The position numbers and the translations under genes are program-made. From Thiohalocapsa sp. PB-PSB1 (lineage in GTDB: Bacteria; Pseudomonadota; Gammaproteobacteria; Chromatiales; Chromatiaceae): a DNA stretch of 64,000 bases. The stretch covers positions 2,480,001 through 2,544,000 of the forward strand of contig CP050890.1 in the NCBI GenBank assembly GCA_016745215.1, in the 5' to 3' direction. Shown here in pieces: positions 26,647 to 34,049 of the stretch; position 1 is the first letter of the stretch, and the number at the start of each line of letters is the position of its first letter. The notes below the pieces were generated by a model. The model saw only the letters and a list, made by a program, of their open reading frames with translations, made no database searches and was not told where the DNA came from.

Positions 26647-27996
26647 ATGATTCGCAAACTCTACATCCAAACTCATGGCTGCCAAATGAACGAGTACGAT
26701 TCCGCGCGCATGGCGGACGTGCTGCGACAATCGCACGGCATCGAGCTTGCCGAGCGGCCCGAAGAAGCCGATATCCTATTGCTGAACAGCTGTTCCATCC
26801 GCGAGAAGGCGCAGGAAAAAGTGTTCTCGCAGCTTGGCCGTTGGCGGCTGTGGAAAGCGCACCGACCCGCACTGGTGATCGGCGTCGGTGGCTGTGTTGC
26901 GAGTCAGGAGGGCGAGTTAATTCGCCAACGCGCACCCTACGTCGATCTGGTATTTGGTCCGCAAACATTGCATCGGCTGCCGCACATGCTGGACCAACTC
27001 GAACGCCGGCAAGGACCGCAGATTGACGTTTCGTTTCCGGAGATCGAAAAGTTCGATTGTCTGCCAGAGCCGCGCGCGGATGGCCCGAAAGCCTTCGTAT
27101 CGGTGATGGAAGGCTGTTCGAAGTATTGCACCTACTGTGTTGTGCCCTATACCCGGGGCGAGGAAATCAGCCGCCCGTTTGATGATGTCATTGCCGAGGT
27201 TGCGAGTTTGGCCGAACAGGGCGTACGTGAAGTGAACCTACTGGGACAGAATGTCAATGCCTATCGCGGCTCGATGTACGACGGCGAGATTGCCGACTTA
27301 TCGCTGCTGATTCGCTATGTGGCCGCTGTCGATGGCATTGAGCGGATTCGTTTCACGACCTCGCACCCGGTGGAATTCACCGATGAGCTGATTGATGTGT
27401 ATGCCGATGTGCCGGAACTGGCCAGCGCTTTGCACCTGCCGGTGCAGAGTGGCTCTGACCGGATTCTGTCGCGTATGAAGCGTGGCCACACCGTGCTGGA
27501 GTATAAGGACAGAATTCGTCGTCTACGTCAGGTGCGACCGGAGATTTGTATTTCGTCCGACTTCATCGTCGGTTTCCCGGGAGAGACCGATGCCGACTTC
27601 GAGGCAACCATGCGGCTGGTGCAAGAGATCGGCTTTGACCAATCATTCAGCTTCATTTACAGCGCCCGGCCAGGCACGCCTGCCGCCGATGAGGCCGATG
27701 ATGTGAGCCACGGCGAGAAGCAACGACGTCTCGCGCGCCTGCAGCAGCGAATCAATCAGCAGGCGCAGGGCATCAGTCGGCGCATGGTCGGCGAGGTGCA
27801 TCCGGTGCTGGTGGAGGGTCCTTCGCGCAAAGATCCGGCGCAACTCGCCGGGCGCACCGGGAATAATCGCGTGGTCAACTTCAGTGGCCCAGGCGACCTG
27901 GTGGGTAAACTGGTGCCATTGACCATCACCGAGGCATTGCCCAATTCTTTACGTGGCAAACTGCACAAGTCCCAAGAACCCTTCACCAAGCCATAA
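26647..27996 (+). CDS. miaB: tRNA-2-methylthio-N6-dimethylallyladenosine synthase
   Basis: A 449-residue radical-SAM methylthiotransferase that converts i6A37 of tRNAs to ms2i6A37. The N-terminal UPF0004 domain has three cluster cysteines (THGCQMNEYDS, NSCSIREKA, GGCVASQ). The radical SAM motif CSKYCTYC lies near residue 158, and a TRAM domain (about 380-440) ends the protein. The start at 26647 fits the family N-terminus (MxRKLYIxTxGCQMN); a longer start at 26602 is possible. The stop sits in the middle of a 21-bp tandem duplication that reaches the ybeZ start. It is the first gene of the conserved miaB-ybeZ-ybeY-corC order. Confidence 0.95.
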   Translation: MIRKLYIQTHGCQMNEYDSARMADVLRQSHGIELAERPEEADILLLNSCSIREKAQEKVFSQLGRWRLWKAHRPALVIGVGGCVASQEGELIRQRAPYVDLVFGPQTLHRLPHMLDQLERRQGPQIDVSFPEIEKFDCLPEPRADGPKAFVSVMEGCSKYCTYCVVPYTRGEEISRPFDDVIAEVASLAEQGVREVNLLGQNVNAYRGSMYDGEIADLSLLIRYVAAVDGIERIRFTTSHPVEFTDELIDVYADVPELASALHLPVQSGSDRILSRMKRGHTVLEYKDRIRRLRQVRPEICISSDFIVGFPGETDADFEATMRLVQEIGFDQSFSFIYSARPGTPAADEADDVSHGEKQRRLARLQQRINQQAQGISRRMVGEVHPVLVEGPSRKDPAQLAGRTGNNRVVNFSGPGDLVGKLVPLTITEALPNSLRGKLHKSQEPFTKP

Positions 27997-28015
27997 GAAC
28001 CCTTCACCAAGCCAT
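27974..28015. repeat. perfect 21-bp tandem duplication at the miaB/ybeZ junction
   Basis: Two 21-bp units starting AAGAACCCTTCACC lie head to tail (27974-27994 and 27995-28015). The miaB stop TAA straddles their boundary, and the TTG start of ybeZ begins on the last base of the second unit. The duplication is a multiple of three and looks recent. Confidence 0.9.
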
Positions 28016-29025
28016 TGCCCGAACCATTACCAAACCCGTCACCTCATCGAGCCGAACAAGTCGATCTCGAGTTGATTCCCGCCGACAACGCGCGCCTGAA
28101 CAATTTGTGCGGACCTTTCGATCAACATCTGCGACTGATCGAACGCCGGCTCGGGGTCGAGATCAGTAACCGTGGAGCAAGTTTTCGCATTATCGGAGAA
28201 CCTGCCGCGGCACAGGCTGGTGGCCAGGTTCTTAGAGCGCTCTATGCTGCCAGCACTGACGAGGCTTTATCTCCCGAGCGCGTACACCTTCAGTTGCAAC
28301 AGTCTGGCATCGAGGCCCTGACAGCAGACAGCACGGCCGAATTGCCCGAGATCGTCATTAAGACCAAACGTGGTTTGATCAAGGCGCGCGGGCCGATGCA
28401 GCAGGCCTATCTGCACGCGATGCTGCAGCATGACATCAACTTTGGCGTTGGCCCTGCTGGTACTGGCAAGACCTATCTAGCCGTTGCCTGTGCCGTGGAG
28501 GCCTTGGAGAGCGAACGCGTGCGCCGCGTATTGTTGGTCCGCCCGGCAGTGGAAGCCGGCGAGCGGCTGGGATTTCTGCCCGGCGACTTGGCGCAGAAGA
28601 TCGACCCCTATTTGCGTCCGCTGTACGATGCCCTGTTCGAAATGCTCGGCTTCGAAAAGGTGAACAAACTGATTGAACGCAATGTCATTGAGGTCGCACC
28701 ATTAGCCTACATGCGCGGGCGCACACTGAACGACGCGTTTATCATACTGGACGAGGCGCAGAACACCACTCCTGAACAGATGAAGATGTTTCTGACGCGC
28801 ATTGGCTTCGGCTCCACCGCGGTGATCACTGGAGACGTAACCCAGGTGGACCTGCCGCGCGGGCAGCCGTCCGGATTACGCCAGGCGATCGAGATTCTAC
28901 GCGACGTGCAAGGCATCCGCTTTACCTTCTTCAGTGCGCGGGATGTGGTGCGTCATGCGTTGGTGCAGCGCATTGTCAATGCCTATGATGCACATGACCG
29001 CGGGCAGGGTGAGAAGCATGTCTGA
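28015..29025 (+). CDS. ybeZ: PhoH family ATPase
   Basis: A 336-residue cytoplasmic P-loop protein, probably an RNA-associated ATPase acting with YbeY in rRNA and ribosome quality control. The N-terminal part (LIPADNARLNNLCGPFDQHL) is typical. Walker A is GPAGTGKTYLA near residue 145, Walker B is AFIILDEAQNTTPEQMKMFLTR near 244, and TGDVTQVDLPRGQPSGL follows. The start is the unusual TTG at 28015, directly after a tandem duplication; no ATG lies close in frame, and the true start may have been altered by that event. Confidence 0.92.
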   Translation: MPEPLPNPSPHRAEQVDLELIPADNARLNNLCGPFDQHLRLIERRLGVEISNRGASFRIIGEPAAAQAGGQVLRALYAASTDEALSPERVHLQLQQSGIEALTADSTAELPEIVIKTKRGLIKARGPMQQAYLHAMLQHDINFGVGPAGTGKTYLAVACAVEALESERVRRVLLVRPAVEAGERLGFLPGDLAQKIDPYLRPLYDALFEMLGFEKVNKLIERNVIEVAPLAYMRGRTLNDAFIILDEAQNTTPEQMKMFLTRIGFGSTAVITGDVTQVDLPRGQPSGLRQAIEILRDVQGIRFTFFSARDVVRHALVQRIVNAYDAHDRGQGEKHV

Positions 29026-29097
29026 CAGCGCGTTCGCGACCGCGCATAGAGCCTGGGTTGATTGTAACCCTCAGCGCCCTGCTTGCCGAGGCGATGC

Positions 29098-29583
29098 ATG
29101 GAACTGATCGTCGATATCCAGCTTGCCAGCGACAGGCCGGTGCCGGAGCCGGAGCAGTTCAAGACCTGGGTACAGGCAACGCTTGCCGGCGCCTGCGCTA
29201 GTCCCGCCAATGCCATGGAACTGACCATTCGCATTGTCGATCCGGCCGAGAGCGCGGCATTGAACGAACGTTATCGGGGCCGTTCAGGGGCCACCAACGT
29301 GCTGTCATTTCCGTTTGAATTACCGCCTGGCGTTGATGCCGACACCCTTGTTGCAGTACCGACATTGCTTGGTGACCTGATTGTCTGCGCCCCGGTAGTG
29401 AACAACGAAGCGATACAACAAGGCAAATCGTTTGCCGCCCATTGGGCGCACATGATCGTGCATGGCACATTGCATCTGCTTGGCCATGACCACGTCGAGC
29501 CCGCCGAGACCGCGCGTATGGAAACACTGGAAAGAGTGGTCCTGTGCGGGTTAGGATTTCCTTCTCCCTACGAGGCAGCGTAA
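29098..29583 (+). CDS. ybeY: endoribonuclease YbeY (rRNA maturation factor)
   Basis: A 161-residue single-domain metalloprotein for 16S rRNA 3'-end maturation and ribosome quality control. The zinc-binding signature HGTLHLLGHDH is intact near residue 121, and ERYRGRSGATNVLSFPFE matches the family's substrate region. The start at 29098 has GAGG six to seven bases upstream. It follows ybeZ by 72 bases and precedes corC by seven, the conserved order. Confidence 0.95.
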   Translation: MELIVDIQLASDRPVPEPEQFKTWVQATLAGACASPANAMELTIRIVDPAESAALNERYRGRSGATNVLSFPFELPPGVDADTLVAVPTLLGDLIVCAPVVNNEAIQQGKSFAAHWAHMIVHGTLHLLGHDHVEPAETARMETLERVVLCGLGFPSPYEAA

Positions 29584-29590
29584 CACCCGA

Positions 29591-30484
29591 ATGACGAGCG
29601 ACCCATCGAGCAACGGTTCGCAGCCCCCTAACCCGAATCGGAAACGGAACTGGCGTGAGCGCATTTGCCGCTTGCTGGGCAGCGAGCCTGAGACCAAGGA
29701 ACAACTGATTGGACTATTGCAGGATGCCGAATGTCGGGCCCTGCTCGACCGCGACGCTCTTGGTATGATCGAGGGCGTGCTGCAGGTCTCGGATCTGCGT
29801 GTCGGCGACATCATGATCCCGCGCGCCGAGATGGTCGGAATTCGCCGCGATAACCCGTTGGATCGCATCCTCGAGATCGCGGTGGAATCTGCTCACTCGC
29901 GTTTTCCCGTCACCGGCGAGGACAAAGGCGAGGTGGTCGGCATCCTGCTGGCAAAGGATTTGCTCGCCTATTGTACCGAATCCACCCGCCGCAGCCCCTT
30001 CAACATCCGCGACCATATCCGTAGCGCAGTATTCGTCCCCGAGAGCAAGCGTCTGAATGTACTATTGAAGGAGTTCCGTGCCAGCCGCAACCACATGGCC
30101 ATTGTCGTCGACGAGTACGGTACGGCCTCGGGTCTGGTAACCATCGAGGACGTACTGGAGCAAATTGTCGGCGATATCGAAGATGAGCACGACCACGACG
30201 AGGGCGCCTTTGTATTCAAGCGCGGCAAGAATGAGTACAGTGTCAAGGCGCGAACCAGTGTCGAGGATTTCAATGACTATTTTCACAGTCAACTGCAAGC
30301 TGGCGAGTTCGATACCATTGGCGGCCTGGTGGTCAACAGCCTCGGCCATGTTCCCGTCCGTGGCGAGCGCGCCGAGTTGGGTGGTTTCCGCTTCACCGTC
30401 ATGAGCGCTGACAGCCGACGGGTGCATCTGCTGAGCGTCAAGCCTCTGCAGGCAGATCCCTCGGATACTGCCCGGTACCGTTGA
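29591..30484 (+). CDS. corC: CorC/HlyC family CBS-domain protein (YbeX)
   Basis: A 297-residue cytoplasmic protein: an N-terminal linker, two CBS domains (about 68-190: VGDIMIPRAEMVGIRRDNP and SRNHMAIVVDEYGTASGLVTIEDVLEQIVGDIEDE) and a C-terminal CorC/HlyC FAD-like domain (about 210-290). It lacks a DUF21 membrane domain, as usual for YbeX. It is linked to Mg/Co efflux and ribosome maintenance. It completes the miaB-ybeZ-ybeY-corC block; lnt, which follows in enterics, is absent. Confidence 0.93.
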   Translation: MTSDPSSNGSQPPNPNRKRNWRERICRLLGSEPETKEQLIGLLQDAECRALLDRDALGMIEGVLQVSDLRVGDIMIPRAEMVGIRRDNPLDRILEIAVESAHSRFPVTGEDKGEVVGILLAKDLLAYCTESTRRSPFNIRDHIRSAVFVPESKRLNVLLKEFRASRNHMAIVVDEYGTASGLVTIEDVLEQIVGDIEDEHDHDEGAFVFKRGKNEYSVKARTSVEDFNDYFHSQLQAGEFDTIGGLVVNSLGHVPVRGERAELGGFRFTVMSADSRRVHLLSVKPLQADPSDTARYR

Positions 30485-30669
30485 CCCGACTATTTTCCAG
30501 CTCGCGGTCGAAGGCAATGTTGTGCGTTAGATGGCTTTCGGCCGCATTCTATACTTCGTACAGGGCCGTACGTCGGTGTTTGTTGTCGCCAGCCATGGAT
30601 GTGACAGCGAGAATGGAATCGCCGCTGGCCTTCTCCGTGTGCGGCGCGGCGAGCTGGCAGAGCCGCAAT

Positions 30670-30999
30670 TCAGAATGGCGGCTGGTCGTCAAAAAATGGC
30701 GGGGGCTGCTCGCTGTCATCAGGTGCATGTGCCTGATTGGCCGGTGTCACCCGCCAAGCCTTTACGTTGGTATACCAGCGCCCATTGTGCTCGCGGCTTT
30801 CCAGGTCGATGCTGACGGTGAGTTCCTGCCCCTGCTGGATAGCGAACTGATCAATGCGATCGCCCCAGACTGCGAAGCAGACCTGCTTGGGATAATCGCC
30901 GGGAAGCTCGATGATGTACTCCTGAATGCGCCATGCGCCACGTGCGGATGTGCCAGATTTTTCTGGTAGGATTTGAGTGATCTTGCCTGTGAGTTCCAA
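30670..30999 (-). CDS. DUF3127 family protein
   Basis: A 109-residue protein starting at TTG 30999 with GGAGG about ten bases upstream. The sequence runs MELTGKITQILPEKSG, then RGAWRIQEYIIELPGDYPKQVCFAVWGD and a WYTNVKAWRV strand, followed by an acidic Pro-rich tail. This OB-fold-like pattern is DUF3127, whose members resemble single-stranded-nucleic-acid-binding proteins; function unproven. A much longer open frame extends upstream to 31455, but only this part is family-like. It is divergent from the gene at 31244. Confidence 0.8.
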   Translation of the reverse strand: MELTGKITQILPEKSGTSARGAWRIQEYIIELPGDYPKQVCFAVWGDRIDQFAIQQGQELTVSIDLESREHNGRWYTNVKAWRVTPANQAHAPDDSEQPPPFFDDQPPF

Positions 31000-31243
31000 G
31001 CTCGATTGCCCTCCAAGTGAAGCAAAAATAACCGCCGAAGCGGAACCCAACGGGAGTGTAACGCGGTTATCGGGCAAGGTCGACGAAGCCTGCCCGCGCA
31101 AAGGCCGGTGATTGCTATGCTGCACCCTGATTGTTGTGACCAAGTGTGCGAACTTCGACCCAATATGGCTGGTCGGTAAAGCTTTGCAATCGACAGAGAA
31201 TGATGACAACAAACCAAAGTGGCGGAAACTCAAAGTGAACAGC

Positions 31244-31696
31244 ATGAAAGCGAGACTCGAATCCCGCCTGGCGGGCATGGCCCATGAGATGCAGGACTTC
31301 GCCACGGATCTTGGTGGCTGGGTGGAGGCAGGCGCACAACGGCTGAGCGGTGCTGAGCAGCGTCGGTCAGCGGCAGCCTTTTCCGCCTGGGCGCTCGCCG
31401 ATGATGGTCTCCAGGATGCGTCACTACGCGCCTGGATCGATGGCTTGGACGACATCGGACGCGAGGCTCTGGGTGAGCAACTAGCAGGTTTCTGTACCGA
31501 TTTCGAGATCGATCTGGCCTGGCTCGTGGACGGCGAACTGGCCGCTTGGCCCGCGTTGCAGGCGCAGCTCAGAACTCTGGTGACGCACTACTGCCTGGCG
31601 TGCAAGGCAGCGGTGGATGCGGACTCGGATCTCATTCGTTTTCGCCGCCGGCGTCTGTGGCAGCATAAGCAGCAGGGCCAGAAACCCTGTGACTAG
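31244..31696 (+). CDS. hypothetical cytoplasmic protein
   Basis: A 150-residue mostly helical, acidic protein starting at ATG 31244; a longer frame begins at 31112 without support. Visible segments: MKARLESRLAGMAHEMQDFA, then FSAWALADDGLQDASLRAWI and LVTHYCLACKAAVDADSD, and a basic tail. No family recognised. Its end overlaps the end of the convergent P-type ATPase gene by 65 bases, an unusual tail-to-tail overlap that could affect expression of both. Confidence 0.55.
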   Translation: MKARLESRLAGMAHEMQDFATDLGGWVEAGAQRLSGAEQRRSAAAFSAWALADDGLQDASLRAWIDGLDDIGREALGEQLAGFCTDFEIDLAWLVDGELAAWPALQAQLRTLVTHYCLACKAAVDADSDLIRFRRRRLWQHKQQGQKPCD

Positions 31697-33668
31697 ATTG
31701 CGGTGACCGCGGCTGCGCTACCAGCAGCCCAACACCAAAGACGGTGCCGAACAGCAGCGAAGACGGCAGTACGCCGACGCCCAGGCCCAGGGCCAACCCG
31801 GTGTTCAGTACGGCGTAGCCGCCCCAGTAGTTGAGCATCCGGCGCAGTTGCGTCTGTTGGGCACGAGCCGTGGTGAGAAGTCGTGGCAGGCCGCGCAGCG
31901 AGCCGTCCAGCAGCAGGATGCTGGCGGTGTCCGTGGCCAGCTCTGCGGCACCCCGCAACGACACAGAACAGTCGGCCTGGCGCATTGCCAGCGCGTCGTT
32001 GACACCATCGCCGATGAAGCAGATGCGGTGGCCTTGTTGTTGCAACTCGCGCACCCGTGCTGCCTTGTCTTCCGGCAGTACACGATCATAGGCGGACTCG
32101 ATGCCAAGCGCTTGCGCCAGTGCGTGGGTGGGCGCTTCAGCATCGCCGGAGATCAGCGCTACTTGCGCGATGCCGTGGTCAACCAGAAAGTGAACAATGC
32201 CGGCGGCCTCGGTCCGTGGGCGGGTGGTCATGCTGATGACCCCCTGCACGCCGGAGCTATTCGCTGTCAGAATGGCCGTCTCACCGCGGGACTCGGCGGC
32301 ATCCAGCGCGCTCCGGGCCAGGGTATCGATGGAGATGCGTTCGGCGTCCAGGAGGCGGCGTCCGCCCACCCAGACGCGCTGACTGTCGATGGTCGCGATC
32401 ACACCGAAGCCGACGCGGAAGTCCAGATCCGCGGCGCGTAGAGGAGGGCAGTCCGGCTCCCGTGCCGCGGCAGCAGCCAAGGCTTGCGCCAATGGATGTG
32501 TCAGCCGACCCTCGGCAGCGGCCGCTATGGCGAGCACGCGTGCCGGTTCCCAGCTGCCGGTGGCGGTGATTTCGGCCACTGTCAGCTCGTCCGCGGTGAG
32601 CGTGCCGGTCTTATCGAAAAGCACAATGTCCACGTCCGCCAGCGCCTCCAGCGCGCGGCCGTCTTTGATCAGGATGCCGTGCTCGAGCAATACCGCCAGC
32701 TGACCGGAGACGGCCATCGCGCCGGCGGCGCGCACTGCATTGATGGGCGCGCTGAACAAGAGCGCCACCGCTGCTGAAGGCCCGATGAGTGGCCAGACCA
32801 GGGCGCTGGTGCAGAGCAGCGGCAGTGCGGCAGCGTCGGCGATGGCCTCGGCTTTCAGCTGGAGTTGGGTATTATGGCCCGCGCTGTCGCGCAGCAAGCG
32901 CTCCACCCGGGCCAGGACAGTATCGCGGCCCGCCACCATCACCTGAACTTGCGCCTCGCCGCGCAGCACCAGACCGCCAGCGTACACCAGATCACCTGGA
33001 CCCAGTGTCCGCGGCAGCGACTCGCCGGTGAGCCGCTGCTGATCGACACTGATGCTGCCGGTTTGTATACGCGCATCCACCGGCACCGGTTCTCCGGTGG
33101 CGAGCAACACCAGGTCGCCAGGCTGCAGGCCATCGACGGCAAGTCGAGTCTCGATGCCGTCGCGCAGCACCCGCGCTGGTGCTGGCGTCGGCAGTCCAGT
33201 GTTCAGCAGTTGACGCGCCCGTTCGCGGCTGCGTAATACAGCCACATCGGCGGCGTGGAAGACCAAGCACTGTACTGCCGCTCCCAGCGGCTGGCTCAGC
33301 CCCAGGCTGCCGATGCAGACTCCGAAGTTGACCAGGTCGTCGCCGATCCGTCTCTTGTGCAACAGCTCATACTCGCTTGCGCGCAGCAGCGGCAGCATGC
33401 TGTAGACGGTGAGCGCCAGTGCTGCTGGGGTCAGTATTGGCAGCGCATAGCTGCCGATACAAAGCGCCAGCGCCCAACTGCTGGCCTGCAGGTCAGCGCG
33501 GCGGCGTTGGAGTACCACCGCGGCGTCGATTGAGTTCTGCCGCTCCTGTATTCGACGATTGCCCCTTGTGCGTAATCGCTGGCGCAGCCGCTGTGGGCGT
33601 TGCAAACGCTCCATTACCCGCGTGCCGGCGTAGAAACTCAGTGCAAGTCCGGCTTGGAGCAGGGCCAT
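31632..33668 (-). CDS. heavy-metal-type P-type ATPase, atypical (no CPC motif)
   Basis: A 678-residue membrane transporter. Actuator domain with LTGESLPRTLGPGD, phosphorylation motif DKTGTLT (Asp352), nucleotide domain with the P1B-type HP signature (RLTHPLAQAL), and hinge GDGVNDALAM. The transmembrane metal-site position that normally reads CPC/SPC reads SAPINAVRAAG instead, and there is no N-terminal heavy-metal-associated domain. Overall layout is still P1B-like, so the ion cannot be predicted. A small protein gene lies three bases upstream. Confidence 0.82.
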   Translation of the reverse strand: MALLQAGLALSFYAGTRVMERLQRPQRLRQRLRTRGNRRIQERQNSIDAAVVLQRRRADLQASSWALALCIGSYALPILTPAALALTVYSMLPLLRASEYELLHKRRIGDDLVNFGVCIGSLGLSQPLGAAVQCLVFHAADVAVLRSRERARQLLNTGLPTPAPARVLRDGIETRLAVDGLQPGDLVLLATGEPVPVDARIQTGSISVDQQRLTGESLPRTLGPGDLVYAGGLVLRGEAQVQVMVAGRDTVLARVERLLRDSAGHNTQLQLKAEAIADAAALPLLCTSALVWPLIGPSAAVALLFSAPINAVRAAGAMAVSGQLAVLLEHGILIKDGRALEALADVDIVLFDKTGTLTADELTVAEITATGSWEPARVLAIAAAAEGRLTHPLAQALAAAAAREPDCPPLRAADLDFRVGFGVIATIDSQRVWVGGRRLLDAERISIDTLARSALDAAESRGETAILTANSSGVQGVISMTTRPRTEAAGIVHFLVDHGIAQVALISGDAEAPTHALAQALGIESAYDRVLPEDKAARVRELQQQGHRICFIGDGVNDALAMRQADCSVSLRGAAELATDTASILLLDGSLRGLPRLLTTARAQQTQLRRMLNYWGGYAVLNTGLALGLGVGVLPSSLLFGTVFGVGLLVAQPRSPQSSHRVSGPAAYAATDAGGENE

Positions 33669-33671
33669 GGT

Positions 33672-33926
33672 TCAGCCGCCGTGCGGAGTTTGCCGGGGGA
33701 GTGGCATTGGTGCCGGGGCGCGCCATGCATGGGGCTGAGCGGTCGCTGTCATACAAGCGTTGTACTGTTCGCTTGCGGCTTGCCTGCCCGCCGCCTCCAG
33801 CGACGGTTCGAAATCGTCGCGTCTCGCCTTCGGATCGAAGGGCAGGGAGGTGCCGCCGGCGATCGCCCCAATGATCATCCTAATGATCATCCCAGTAATC
33901 GCCATGGATTCTGTCGCTGTTGTCAT
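33672..33926 (-). CDS. small hypothetical protein coupled to the P-type ATPase
   Basis: An 84-residue reading frame starting at ATG 33926, with a hydrophobic N-terminal stretch (AITGMIIRMIIGAIAGG) and a polar, Pro-rich C-terminus that includes the segment RDDFEPSLEAAGRQAASEQY. The stop is three bases before the ATPase start codon, so translation is probably coupled. It may be an accessory subunit; no family recognised. A longer start at 34025 is possible. Confidence 0.5.
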   Translation of the reverse strand: MTTATESMAITGMIIRMIIGAIAGGTSLPFDPKARRDDFEPSLEAAGRQAASEQYNACMTATAQPHAWRAPAPMPLPRQTPHGG

Positions 33927-34049
33927 GCCAAACGCTCCAACCCATGCCTGTTCGACTGCATCATCTTGTCGAAGAAGCCAATCGTTGCGGCAAAGCGTTC
34001 GCAAACTGAATGTGATATTTAGCAATCTTTCAGATGGGTTTGCACAGTC

